Of a stretch of DNA of 64,000 nt, positions 55,101 through 59,960 are shown in pieces. Position numbers and translations under genes: made by a program. The notes beneath the pieces are model-generated. The model saw nothing but the letters and a program-made list of their open reading frames with translations. It was not told the DNA's origin and made no database searches. This DNA comes from Achatina immaculata (Eukaryota; Mollusca; Gastropoda; Stylommatophora; Achatinidae): positions 5,360,488 through 5,424,487 of the forward strand of contig CM019700.1 of the NCBI GenBank assembly GCA_009760885.1. Direction: 5' to 3'. Each line of letters opens with the position of its first letter. The first letter of the stretch is position 1.

Positions 55101-57245
55101 GCTACTCCTCCTTCATGAAGATCTTCTTTACCTGACCATATTATTGTATCTTCTGTGTGCTGTGTTGTTAATTTCCTTCTGCCTTGTCCTGTCCATCTTG
55201 CTTCTTGTATTCCTAGAATGTCTAGTTTGTATCTGTGCATTTCCTTGATGGTTTGTGCTAGTTTTCCAGTCTGGTTTAGTGTTCTTACATTCCAGCTGCC
55301 TATTTGCATCTTGTGTTTAGGTTCCAGGAGGTCTGCAGTCGGGCTGGGGACTTCCAGTGGCTGGCTTTCATCCACAACCTTCATGGGCTCAGTTCCTGAT
55401 ACGCATTTCTCCTTCCACCTGCATTTGTTTTTTCCCTTGCTTCCGTTTCTGTAGCAGTCTGATAGTTTTTTTTACCAGATAGGGTTGCTGGCCCTATGCT
55501 GAACCCTCCTTAGTCGCCTTTTACGATCATGTGTGGTAGGGTACAGTGGTCCTATTCTTTGCAGATCCCGGGTACCACACGGGGGTTTGGAAGTGCTAGA
55601 ATGGCAGAAATGCAGATGAAGCCACTGACAACAGTTACTGAGGAAAGACGCTGGCGATGATTAGGACTTGCGCTCCAGATGACTGATGACTCATTACCAA
55701 AAATAGCACTAAAATGGGCACCATAGGGGAACAGAAATAAGGATAAACCAAAGGAGACATGGAGAAGAACATCGGAAAGGATGTTGAGCAACAGAGGGCT
55801 CACCTGGGCAAGAGTGGAAAAAAGGCAAAGGACAGGCATTTTAGAAAACGTTAAGTCTATAAGGATTAAACTTGATTCATGGAAATGGAATTTCAGTTCT
55901 TACTCTATACTGCATCAAATAACACACAAATATTTTTAATCAAACAGTGTAGCCGCCTTGTTTTTTCCTGGAAATGATAGAATTCCTGTTTTTAGAGTAA
56001 AACAGTTATTTAAAATTAGAAATTGCCAGCTGAAACTTGATGGCTAGGCATGTCACGCCACCTCTGCTCTAGAGGTCGGTCACGCCCTATATACACCCAT
56101 ACTGGTGAAATATACCTAAACCGGCTCACACCAGGGGTGAAACTCGAAGGCTACACATGTCATGGTACCTCTGCTCTAGAGGTCAATCATGTCCCAAACA
56201 CGCCCATACTGGGATAATATGCCTAAACCGGCTCAACCCAGGGGTGGAAGTCACTAGTGACGAGGATTCATCCTCCTGAACAAAAGCTCCATCCTGGTCA
56301 CAACTAGGAAGGGTAGCGGCCACTACCACAAAATGCTGAAGTCGGAGACACTGGACCAGGGCAGTCTAGATAGGCAACCACTTCTCACCCAGCGGGGATG
56401 TATGCGTATCCTAATCACGCTGAGGTTTTCCGGTGAGAAAGTCCAACACTGGACTGGATGGGCAACCACCTCTCACCCAGCAGGGATATACTGATATCCA
56501 AAACACATAGAGGTTTTCCGGTGAGAAAGTCCAACTCTAGACTAAACTAGTGCAATGAAAACCACGGTGTCACGCAATCCCGCTTCTGAGACCCACCAAG
56601 AATACAAGCTCAAGCCCTGCGATACTCTGAACCTCTTGTGGTCCTCTCGGGGATCTAGTGTGGTCCTATCGGGGACCACAGGACTTAACGAGGACCACAG
56701 GCATAAATTCAGTAGGATCACAGGGTGGTCTTGGTGATAGAAGCGAACGAAGAAGAAGGAGATGAAGAAGAAATTGCCAGCTTCATAACAGAGTCATAGG
56801 ACAACAGTAATTTTATTTTTAGGTTTTTTGATAAATCATTTATGTGGTACGAGATCTTACTTTGTTGATTTTGTTTTCAACATAAGAACCAGGACCCATT
56901 TTTTTACCCACCTAGGACTGCACTAGAAGTTGGGCTGACAGTTACTTTACATTGAGAAGCAAGTTCTGTAGCCACTGTGCTACACCCGTGCTCAGGATCA
57001 CAAAAGTAAAATCGTTTCCCTTGTTTTACATTCCTCAGGTTGCGGTTAAAGCTCTTCCATACAGGGAAACATTCATCAGCCACTTGGCAGCGGGAGATAC
57101 GTCAAAAGTCGACACAACAAGTCGCCAGTTTGAGCATGTACTGTTGTCGGACATTGAGACATTTGTGCTGCATTTGAACAGAGTTCTGGTGGCTATCAAT
57201 AACTTCTACATCAAGCATTCCTTAGATTCACCGGACACAATCTGA
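16062..57245 (+). CDS. PLEKHA8: PLEKHA8/FAPP2-type PH-GLTP glycolipid transfer protein, complete 12-exon gene
   Basis: Twelve exons (40, 117, 159, 125, 174, 35, 468, 86, 59, 131, 133 and 207 bp) join to 1,734 bp, 577 residues plus TGA, with every phase matching. In vertebrates the family moves glucosylceramide from cis-Golgi to TGN, docking through PI4P and Arf1. The PH domain (about 1-93) begins [20 protein letters not shown] and keeps K7 and R18, the PI4P contacts of FAPP PH domains. Residues 106-215 include a helical [14 protein letters not shown] segment; 216-345 is a Ser/Pro-rich linker; 354-360 (DFKDAID) after acidic residues resembles an FFAT motif for VAP/ER contact. The GLTP fold spans about 374-577, with D415, N419, K422, W462 and H500 at the positions of the glycolipid headgroup centre. 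Human FAPP2 is somewhat shorter, about 519 residues. An in-frame ATG at 16050 has a weak Kozak context; 16062 (A at -3, G at +4) fits the family start. Confidence 0.93.
16640..17520 (-). mobile_element. LINE family C, RT to 3' end (best copy)
   Basis: The minus strand reads [12 protein letters not shown] (RT palm motif) near 17425. A long open stretch then runs from [17 protein letters not shown] through [19 protein letters not shown] and [11 protein letters not shown] to the C-terminus (16607-17314). This is the usual RTE-like layout of palm, thumb and 'FGH' tail. The endonuclease half is missing, so it is 5'-truncated, and a stop interrupts the RT part. Confidence 0.8.
17680..18405 (+). mobile_element. 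LINE (Jockey/CR1-like) C-terminal end
   Basis: Plus-strand reading [19 protein letters not shown], then [20 protein letters not shown] and [12 protein letters not shown], fits the tail of Jockey/CR1-clade ORF2 proteins (Q-K-R-A-x-R-x-I ... F-x-x-x-x-LWN-LP). One stop interrupts it. The 3' end matches 2060-2520 and runs into the 51-bp array. Confidence 0.65.
18437..20022. repeat. 51-bp minisatellite, about 31 copies (first block)
   Basis: Units contain 'tttcaaagggtttctaggga' and 'gattgcattgtgttgccac', with variants carrying 'ggttccatcttgttgccatt'. Since 51 is 3 x 17, the array is open over hundreds of codons in two plus frames and one minus frame. The 17-residue periodic 'proteins' are an arithmetic by-product. 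Several unit variants recur in an ordered way, which suggests higher-order expansion. Confidence 0.95.
20030..20214. repeat. Spacer resembling 45770-45960
   Basis: Between the arrays lies a dispersed repeat whose landmarks ('tctgt-tcccaggggagc', 'gatgcaagcagtcagct', 'ctga-tactgtct') recur at 45770-45960. Confidence 0.5.
20215..20892. repeat. 35-bp minisatellite, about 19 copies
   Basis: The unit core is 'gttctgaaaagactccattt' followed by 'cacactcatttgt'. Two sub-blocks differ by 'tttgtttg' versus 'tttgtatg'. Confidence 0.95.
20893..21204. other. Unique spacer between arrays
   Basis: About 310 bp contain no gene or recognised repeat. The sequence recurs at 23212-23523 as part of the segmental duplication. 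Confidence 0.6.
21297..23615. repeat. 2,319-bp tandem segmental duplication, copy 2
   Basis: This near-identical copy of 18978-21296 shows only a few differences, such as near 19012/21331 and 19491/21810. It holds about 20 of the 51-bp units (21297-22341) and about 19 of the 35-bp units (22534-23211). Confidence 0.93.
23535..24552. repeat. 30-bp minisatellite, about 34 copies
   Basis: The unit core is 'aggtacatacttgagtttat' followed by 'ctactcagag'. Variants at the end (GAG, GTG, GAC) are ordered: the early part alternates and a central run is homogeneous. It is open in frame as a 10-residue repeat, but there is no sign of a real gene. Confidence 0.95.
24553..24869. other. Intron 1 stretch between arrays
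   Basis: No exon is recognised. A short CTT-rich microsatellite lies near 24745-24765. Confidence 0.4.
24870..25230 (-). repeat. 33-bp minisatellite, about 11 copies, LINE-derived
   Basis: Read on the minus strand, each unit encodes 11 residues ([11 protein letters not shown]). The array is entered from a reading [19 protein letters not shown], whose EHILQE-P...WP spacing equals that of a LINE C-terminus at 59700-59760. The repeat therefore seems to be amplified from LINE 3' coding sequence. Confidence 0.85.
25412..25528 (+). CDS. PLEKHA8: PLEKHA8 exon 2
   Basis: The acceptor is a T-run plus AACAG and the donor is G|GTAAGT. It encodes the PH strands [18 protein letters not shown] to [12 protein letters not shown], with Arg18. 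Confidence 0.93.
25672..25820 (+). mobile_element. SINE, tRNA-like 5' half
   Basis: It opens with a tRNA-like head: A-box-like TGGCTGAGTGGTTA and B-box GGTTCAAGTCC at tRNA spacing. The body is cut at 25820 by a LINE insertion and resumes at 28302. Confidence 0.85.
25821..28301 (-). mobile_element. LINE family A (RTE-type), 5'-truncated, internal duplication
   Basis: The minus strand encodes an RTE-type ORF: linker, RT ([66 protein letters not shown]) and the C-terminal [10 protein letters not shown] and [12 protein letters not shown] region. The endonuclease is missing. An 855-bp segment (26401-27255 and 27256-28110) is tandemly duplicated, in frame and apparently without differences, so the ORF at 26318-28141 has two RT cores. 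The ORF is then frameshifted before 25847-26299. The 3' end is (CT)n on the plus strand. It is flanked by a 41-bp target duplication. Confidence 0.88.
28302..28484 (+). mobile_element. SINE, 3' half after LINE insertion
   Basis: The first 41 bp repeat 25780-25820 with one mismatch, the target-site duplication of the LINE. The rest is the SINE body ('tctgggaaggtaaatatggc', 'cctaacaccgtatcccc'), matching 340-497 in reverse. Confidence 0.85.
28485..28790 (-). mobile_element. LINE family B, 3' fragment
   Basis: The minus strand reads [20 protein letters not shown] and [20 protein letters not shown], as in the copy at 53282-53557. The 3' end carries ATATAAG-like text. Confidence 0.8.
28795..29640. 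repeat. 42-bp minisatellite, about 20 copies
   Basis: The unit core is 'gtgacagagcagttagaatt' followed by 'gtttatttttaaaattattt'. Early units are shorter and more diverged, the central ones homogeneous. Confidence 0.93.
29656..29691. repeat. Poly-C run of 36
   Basis: An uninterrupted run of 36 C directly follows the 42-bp array. It can form G-quadruplex or i-motif structures, and its length is likely to be unreliable. Confidence 0.95.
29700..30329. other. Intron 2 stretch, nothing recognised
   Basis: No exon or clear repeat was identified, apart from a short SINE-like text near 29985-30120. Confidence 0.3.
30330..30665 (+). mobile_element. GAA-tailed retroelement fragment
   Basis: This stretch ends in 'gcatacgaagaagaagaa'-like text, the same tail as family R. 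Upstream text is unique in this window. A 3' end of a LINE or SINE is likely. Confidence 0.4.
30668..30890 (+). mobile_element. Diverged SINE copy
   Basis: A tRNA-like start ('cagtgggttagtcactcact') is followed by SINE body text ('cagggttcagccagcctcaa', 'aaatgggtatcaggg') parallel to the copy at 25780-25820. Confidence 0.55.
31016..31174 (+). CDS. PLEKHA8: PLEKHA8 exon 3
   Basis: The acceptor CTCTCCAG and donor G|GTACAG frame the rest of the PH domain ([15 protein letters not shown], then [13 protein letters not shown]), including the C-terminal helix Trp84. Confidence 0.93.
31290..31700 (+). mobile_element. LINE family D, C-terminal fragment
   Basis: The plus strand encodes [20 protein letters not shown] and [17 protein letters not shown], open at 31311-31673. 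It lies about 115 bp after the exon 3 donor. Confidence 0.75.
31701..32299. other. Intron 3 stretch, nothing recognised
   Basis: AT-rich, with spurious frames only. Confidence 0.3.
32300..32755 (+). mobile_element. LINE family C, 3' fragment
   Basis: The plus strand reads [27 protein letters not shown] across one frame, then the family C 3' end with a CTGA tail. It carries a stop and frameshifts. Confidence 0.75.
33205..33555 (-). mobile_element. LINE family A 3' end between AT microsatellites
   Basis: About 300 bp of the family A 3' end ([20 protein letters not shown] to CALGT) lie between (TA)n tracts at about 33210-33226 and 33529-33554. It ends 44 bp before exon 4. Confidence 0.85.
33598..33722 (+). 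CDS. PLEKHA8: PLEKHA8 exon 4
   Basis: This exon encodes the conserved helical segment [20 protein letters not shown]. The acceptor is TCCCCAG and the donor GAG|GTAGTT is weaker than the others. Confidence 0.88.
33945..34372 (+). mobile_element. LINE family H, C-terminal fragment
   Basis: Plus strand: [20 protein letters not shown] and [20 protein letters not shown], a distinct RTE-like C-terminus, open at 34068-34364. The text before it reads [16 protein letters not shown]. Confidence 0.7.
34373..34455. repeat. Dispersed repeat shared with 57465-57560 and 57712-57805
   Basis: All three share 'tacacg', a 'cagtaaa-ctgt' block and 'aatgttaaaactgtttaa', in order. It may be a LINE 3' UTR or an unrecognised small element. 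Confidence 0.5.
34456..35149. other. Intron 4 stretch, nothing recognised
   Basis: No exon or repeat recognised. Confidence 0.3.
35150..35425 (-). mobile_element. LINE family B, 3' fragment
   Basis: It is a reversed copy of the family B end ('cacatagggcttgca', 'tagttcgccaggttttcctg'), frameshifted. Confidence 0.7.
35426..36037. other. Intron 4 distal part
   Basis: AT-rich sequence with T runs leads to the exon 5 acceptor; nothing else is recognised. Confidence 0.35.
36038..36211 (+). CDS. PLEKHA8: PLEKHA8 exon 5
   Basis: Phase 0 at both ends. It encodes [15 protein letters not shown], matching the family's 'TFL-TLEECM' helix, then enters the linker. The donor is CCA|GTGAGT. Confidence 0.88.
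36684..36700. repeat. Poly-C run of 17
   Basis: An uninterrupted C17 run within intron 5. Confidence 0.95.
36945..37190 (+). repeat. Dispersed repeat family E
   Basis: The text 'gctgaccaagaccctg', 'agtaacaggcctggcctggc' and 'gcagggatcaccatagt' recurs at 43630-43800. Short pieces occur at 5545 and 60655. Confidence 0.6.
37200..37770 (-). mobile_element. LINE family C, 3' fragment
   Basis: The minus strand reads [25 protein letters not shown] and [20 protein letters not shown], with the (TGAA)n tail at 37200-37220. It ends just before exon 6. Confidence 0.8.
37823..37857 (+). CDS. PLEKHA8: PLEKHA8 exon 6 (35-bp micro-exon)
   Basis: A 35-bp exon lies between TTTCCAG and GTAAGA. It encodes [12 protein letters not shown] and is supported because it links exon 5 (phase 0) to exon 7 (phase 2) without frame loss. 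Confidence 0.75.
37990..38265. repeat. Degenerate ~30-bp array, about 8 copies
   Basis: Units carry 'gaatggataaaaacagat' with variable spacing. The array ends about 130 bp before exon 7. Confidence 0.8.
38393..38860 (+). CDS. PLEKHA8: PLEKHA8 exon 7 (linker)
   Basis: The largest exon encodes a Ser/Pro-rich, presumably disordered linker. It ends with an acidic stretch, the FFAT-like DFKDAID (354-360) and TFFSAM leading into the GLTP domain. The donor AAG|GTTGGT is non-optimal. Confidence 0.85.
39215..39425 (-). mobile_element. LINE fragment
   Basis: The minus strand reads [20 protein letters not shown] and [12 protein letters not shown], the post-RT 'LYG-E-W' region of RTE-like ORFs. Confidence 0.6.
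39430..39575 (+). repeat. Family R copy, 3' end
   Basis: The GTGGTCC...GGACCAC hairpin and the GAA-rich tail are conserved. Upstream parts are absent. Confidence 0.6.
39900..40165 (+). mobile_element. LINE C-terminal fragment
   Basis: Plus-strand reading [20 protein letters not shown] resembles the 'GH-x-x-R' tail. Frames break soon after. Confidence 0.5.
40270..40650. repeat. 32-bp minisatellite, about 11-12 copies
   Basis: The unit core is 'cataaagtccttccctgatt' plus 'aagaaaaattat'. It lies in intron 7. Confidence 0.93.
40812..40837. repeat. (CT)n microsatellite
   Basis: An almost perfect CT run. Confidence 0.9.
41485..41570 (+). CDS. PLEKHA8: PLEKHA8 exon 8
   Basis: The start of the GLTP fold is encoded here ([18 protein letters not shown]). 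The acceptor is CTTTACAG and the donor is TTTG|GTAGGT. Confidence 0.92.
41635..41852. repeat. 30-bp array, about 7 copies
   Basis: The unit core is 'ttgagaacagctgtggaccc' plus 'cctttctggc'. It begins about 65 bp after the exon 8 donor. Confidence 0.88.
42180..42535 (+). mobile_element. LINE family D, C-terminal fragment
   Basis: Plus strand: [40 protein letters not shown] and [19 protein letters not shown], then a TTGA tail. Closely matches 58283-58618. Confidence 0.85.
42690..42845 (-). mobile_element. SINE copy, reverse
   Basis: The text 'acctggccgcttttccttcc', 'gcccatttctagaaccaggt' parallels the reversed SINE at 45520-45620. Confidence 0.55.
42870..43080 (-). mobile_element. LINE family C, 3' fragment
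   Basis: It is a reversed copy of the family C end, stopping 68 bp before exon 9. Confidence 0.75.
43148..43206 (+). CDS. PLEKHA8: PLEKHA8 exon 9
   Basis: This short exon carries [13 protein letters not shown] with Asp415 and Asn419 of the headgroup-binding triad. The donor is AGG|GTAAGT. Confidence 0.93.
43235..43465 (+). mobile_element. LINE family D, 3' fragment
   Basis: Text matching 42290-42525 ('ggacatttcctgagaagagg', 'aattgtggagagaaatgatc') starts about 30 bp after the exon 9 donor. Confidence 0.8.
43630..43800 (+). repeat. Dispersed repeat family E
   Basis: This copy parallels 36945-37190 ('agtaacaggcctagcctggc'). Confidence 0.6.
43830..45122 (+). repeat. Family R, longest copy, with internal tandem blocks
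   Basis: The 5' part repeats a block of about 110-130 bp around 'gctctagaggtcgg' and 'cacaccaggggtg'. The 3' part repeats a block of about 85-90 bp with TCTCACC...GGTGAGA ends. It finishes with the common GAAGAAGA tail. No coding capacity is visible. It may be a composite SINE-like element or the 5' region of a LINE. Confidence 0.65.
45440..45700 (-). mobile_element. SINE copy, tRNA-derived, reverse
   Basis: This is the reverse complement of the family at 1425-1650. The B box reads on the minus strand as AGGTTCGAATC near 45630, a good Pol III internal promoter match. The tRNA-like head lies at 45640-45700. Confidence 0.75.
45770..45960. repeat. Dispersed repeat, as at 20030-20214
   Basis: Shared landmarks include 'gacacaagcagtcagct' and 'ctgtttccaggggg'. 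Weak relatives lie near 63420. Confidence 0.5.
46225..46355 (+). CDS. PLEKHA8: PLEKHA8 exon 10
   Basis: It starts with Lys422 of the D-N-K triad and ends with ALLWLKR, Trp462 being the lipid-stacking Trp. The donor is CG|GTGAGT at 46356. The last 18 exon bases and first 5 intron bases are repeated downstream as a minisatellite. Confidence 0.93.
46338..47230. repeat. 23-bp minisatellite seeded by the exon 10 splice donor
   Basis: Unit 1 (46338-46360) is the last 18 bases of exon 10 plus GTGAG of intron 10. Units 2-4 follow without gap at 46361, 46384 and 46407, and about 39 units continue with drift, mostly 'tttgttgtggctgaaatgag'. Unit 3 keeps the exact CG|GTGAGT donor at 46402 and unit 4 has ATG|GTGAGT at 46425. 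Confidence 0.95.
47340..48075. repeat. 27-bp derivative of the 23-bp array, about 27 copies
   Basis: The unit 'gtttgttgttgctgagacag' plus 'taggtta' aligns with the 23-bp unit after a 4-bp insertion and a few substitutions. The minus strand is open as a [13 protein letters not shown] repeat, a by-product of unit length. Confidence 0.92.
48430..48562 (+). CDS. PLEKHA8: PLEKHA8 exon 11
   Basis: This exon encodes [13 protein letters not shown] to [11 protein letters not shown], with His500 of the headgroup site. The donor is GCT|GTAAGT, and a GT-rich array starts about 12 bp downstream. Confidence 0.93.
48575..49318. repeat. GT-rich irregular array (~20-24 bp units)
   Basis: Units such as 'ggtgtctggtgtgttttatt' alternate with 'gcatttatttaggtctggtg'. 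Higher-order blocks of about 60-110 bp repeat. It starts 12 bp after the exon 11 donor. Confidence 0.9.
49515..49622. repeat. 29-bp repeat, about 3.5 copies
   Basis: The unit core is 'ggtcctagtcttcaagcagg'. Confidence 0.85.
49800..51860 (+). mobile_element. RTE-type LINE family F, 5' UTR, endonuclease and linker
   Basis: The plus strand starts with a GC-richer 5' UTR (about 49810-50160), then encodes [20 protein letters not shown] and [17 protein letters not shown], the APE-type endonuclease start, and [17 protein letters not shown] (the SDH motif at its end). The linker continues to WTEHFGEL (51559). The RT is almost entirely missing; a scrap ([17 protein letters not shown], 51760-51800) follows. 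Frameshifts break the endonuclease near 50485 and 50700. Family A abuts it head-on at 51860. Confidence 0.85.
51861..55560 (-). mobile_element. RTE-type LINE family A, near full length with nested insertion
   Basis: From 55560 down: a short 5' UTR, APE endonuclease ([54 protein letters not shown]), linker ([10 protein letters not shown]), RT ([39 protein letters not shown]) and the C-terminal WRWLGHV region, ending in (CT)n. The endonuclease and linker share one frame, broken by a single stop at 54704-54706 where TGG is likely ancestral. The RT is separated by a family B insertion (53257-53780), and another frame change falls near 52330. Confidence 0.9.
53257..53780 (-). mobile_element. LINE family B nested in family A
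   Basis: The minus strand encodes [20 protein letters not shown] to TTLQALCDV, then a 3' tail of ATATAAG units. It is flanked by the 10-bp duplication 'tgtaatatct' at 53247-53256 and 53781-53790; the uninterrupted family A copy at 28070-28095 has a single such site. Confidence 0.9.
55595..55850 (+). mobile_element. LINE family A, 3' fragment, inverted to its neighbour
   Basis: The plus strand carries 'atgcagatgaagccactgac' to 'aaaggacaggcattt', a diverged copy of the 3' region. It is inverted relative to 51870-52150. Confidence 0.85.
56030..56765 (+). repeat. Family R copy
   Basis: All landmarks of 44320-45122 occur in order, including the CTCTAGAGGTCGG blocks, the TCTCACC...GGTGAGA units, the GTGTGGTCC/GGACCACA hairpin and the GAA tail. 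Confidence 0.75.
57039..57245 (+). CDS. PLEKHA8: PLEKHA8 exon 12 (last) and stop
   Basis: The acceptor is TTCCTCAG. It encodes the final GLTP helices (68 residues, ending SLDSPDTI) and stops at TGA 57243-57245. The C-terminus diverges from vertebrate sequences. A candidate AATAAA follows at 57668-57673. Confidence 0.9.
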   Translation, partial: VAVKALPYRETFISHLAAGDTSKVDTTSRQFEHVLLSDIETFVLHLNRVLVAINNFYIKHSLDSPDTI

Positions 57246-57359
57246 AGTACAAATTAACCGGTTGCTGAAAGCAACAGATGCAGTTGTTGCTCCCGTCAAG
57301 TGAACAAAAATTGTGTATGTCACATGAATAGTTTTTTTTTGGTATAAATATATATAGTC

Positions 57360-57465
57360 AGTCGGTCATTTGCATGTCCCTTGCGGAACGTTGTCTCCCT
57401 AACAGCTCTCCTGTAGGCCTCTTGGTTGTGAGCAAGATGTCATGCTGCTGATGCATCCATAAATA
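57360..57465 (-). mobile_element. LINE family C, 3' fragment in the PLEKHA8 3' UTR region
   Basis: It is a reversed family C end ('catttgcatgtcccttgcgg', 'gtgagcaagatg'). Confidence 0.75.
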
Positions 57466-57560
57466 TATATAAGACTAAATATATAAATATACACGTATTC
57501 ACAGCAGTAAAGCTGTGATAACAAAATGTTAAAACTGTTTAAAACAAAAGTAGTCTTAGT
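57465..57560. repeat. Dispersed repeat, copy 1 near the gene's 3' end
   Basis: 'aagactaaatatataaatat' and 'aatgttaaaactgtttaaaa' recur at 57712-57805 and more weakly at 34373-34455. Confidence 0.6.
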
Positions 57561-57711
57561 TTATTGTTACTTTTCACATTTTTTTAAAAAGTTAACTTAG
57601 CAAGATAATTGTTTTATACTATAAAAAGAATGGTCATTTTAAGATAGTTACTATGGTGTAGTAATATAATAAATTTCTATTACTTTAGGTGCACTTGATT
57701 AGCTTTTGGGT

Positions 57712-57805
57712 ATAAGTGTGTATAAGACTAAATATATAAATATACACGAAGCCACCCACAGTAAAACTGTTTATTATAAAATGTTAAAAACTGTTTAAAA
57801 CAAAT
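57712..57805. repeat. Dispersed repeat, copy 2
   Basis: This direct repeat of 57465-57560 lies about 250 bp downstream. Confidence 0.6.
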
Positions 57806-57844
57806 GTAGGAACAGTTTTGTTAGTTTCTGTGCTCACTAACTTA

Positions 57845-58625
57845 TATCTCTTAACATCTTAAGATATGCAGATGACACAGTCCTGATTGCTAAAAGTGAA
57901 GGGGAGCTACAGGTTCTTCTGGACATCATGGTTCATGAAAGTAAAAGTAAAGGTCTCAGTCTGAATAAAAAGAAGACTGAAGTGATGGTCATCTCAAAGA
58001 AAAGAATACCACCAAAATGTAGCATTATCATCAATGGCACAAATCTAAAACAAGTTGACAGATTCAAGTACTTAGGAACGATTATAACAACTGATGGGAA
58101 ATGTCACAACGAAATAAAAAGCAAACATGCTCAGGCCAGGTCAGCATTCCAGAAAATGAGAAATCTTGTGCAATAGATCCGTATCAATGGAAACAAGATT
58201 CCGAGTACTTAAATGTTACATCTAGCCAGTTTTGTTTTATGGATGTGAAGTATGGTCTATGAGTAAGAGAGTACAGTGAGAAATGGAGGTCATAAAAATG
58301 TGGTTCATAAGACTGTTGAATGTACCACGGACAGCTAAGAAAACCAATGAAGAAGTCTTAAGAGAGGCTGGAATTAAAAAGAAAATCATAGCAAAGATAA
58401 GAGGCAGTCAAGCGAGATTTATAGGACATTTCGTGAGAAGAGGAAAATTGGAACACATTGTGGCAACTGGAAAAATTGAAGGAAGAAGAGACAGAGGAAG
58501 ACAGAGAGAGAAGTCAGTGTGGCTAGGAAGAAAGTCACCGGCAGATCTCATAATCAAGTCTAAAGACAGGGAATTGTGGAGAGAAATGATCGCCTACGCC
58601 ACGTGGCACGGCACTTAGAATTGAA
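57845..58625 (+). mobile_element. LINE family D, RT palm to 3' end
   Basis: The plus strand reads [20 protein letters not shown] (intact YADD), SKGLSLNKKKTEVMVISKK, VDRFKYLGTIITTDGKC, then after a stop near 58174 ARFIGHFVRRGKLEHIVATG and [18 protein letters not shown]. It has a TTGAA-type tail and is 5'-truncated and inactive. Confidence 0.88.
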
Positions 58626-59149
58626 TTGAATTAACTAATATCATTTATTATTTTAGGTGAAGTTATATGTTTGCTGCAAAATCATGAGCAAGTAAACAGA
58701 AAAGAAAACTGAAAATTGAAGAATGCTGATATGCAGAAAAGTAGCTTATATTTCATGACCATTAAAAAAAAAAAAAACGGGAAAGAAGTGTCCTGTAGTA
58801 AAATTTTAAAAAAAAATATAATCAAAACATAAGAGCCATACAATTAAAATATTTGGATTGTATCAAGAAGCATAATAATATAACAAAAACCCAAATAAGA
58901 AGGGGAAAAGGAAGCAAAAGGATGACAGTAATGCAGAAAAAGAGGACAGGGGTTATGTTAACCTGATATGCCAAAAGATAGAGTGAGCTAGAAATTCATT
59001 GCAGAAAATTCTTTTCCAGAATGTTTTGAACATGATAATATGATAATGTATGTATATATATTCCCACATCCAATGATCAAGAGACTTTGCCTGAATCTAC
59101 ACCCTTAACAATATTATATAATAGAATATTTTGTGTTTGATATCAGTGA
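58626..59149. other. Intergenic stretch, nothing recognised
   Basis: AT-rich; no exon or repeat recognised. Confidence 0.3.
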
Positions 59150-59350
59150 AGTAGTTTAAAAGCAGCTTGACCTATGAGACAGGTTGAAATCAGCTTGACC
59201 CATGAGATTGATTGAATACAGATTGACCAATGAAATACAATGAGAGCAGCGTTGAGCAAATGAGGAAGAATGAAATCTGTTGTGACAAATGAGATAGACT
59301 GAAAGCAGCTTGACCTATGAAATATAACGAAAGCAGCTTTGACCAGATGA
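59150..59350. repeat. Degenerate ~28-bp array, about 7 copies
   Basis: Units share 'agcagcttgacc-atgaga' with drift in length and sequence. Confidence 0.7.
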
Positions 59351-59534
59351 ACTTTTTAAGATCGAAAGACAGAGAATGCTGAAAGTGCTTTTGCATCTGG
59401 CATGTGGCATGAAAGTGCCAAAGGAATAATGATGAGATGAATGGAGGGGGGGAACATGACAAAAATATCAAGTGATATTATTCTGCTATTACTTTCACTG
59501 CTATATTCTTCCTGTGCAAGGACCTAAATGAGTA

Positions 59535-59960
59535 CTTCTTCTTCTTCTGCATTCGAGGTTGTTGGTCACTTCAGATCCTGATCCCTGTTAGCATGGCAAA
59601 GCCCGCAGTCCTCTCCAGATCCTGATCCCTGTCGACATGGCAAAACCCGCAGTCCTCTCCAGATCCTGATAGGAGCCGCAAGGCTTTTGCCCCAAGCTTG
59701 TGTCCTCTGGCCATGTCTCACGCCTCAGGTCTACATGGTTTGGGCCCTCTTGTAGGATGTGTTCTGGAGTCTGGACTCCACTGCCACATGGACACTCATC
59801 TGTGTGAGACACTTTGAGTTGATGCAGGTGGCTTAGTAGTCTGCAGTGGCCTGTCCTTAGGCAGAAGAGGATTTTTTTGCTGGTGTCTTTGTAGTTTGTG
59901 TATTGGATCTGGTTCGTTGTTGCATTTAAGTTTCTTTTTCCATTAGATCTGCGCTGGTTA
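59535..59960 (-). mobile_element. LINE family Z 3' end with Cys-rich C-terminus
   Basis: On the minus strand the reading is SHTDECPCGSGVQTPEHILQ, then RRETWPEDTSLGQKPCGSY and ERTAGFAMSTGIRIW, the Cys/His-rich tail of Jockey-like LINE proteins, followed by a GAAGAAGAAG tail. A block of about 53 bp (59575-59665) is tandemly repeated at the 3' end. Confidence 0.7.
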
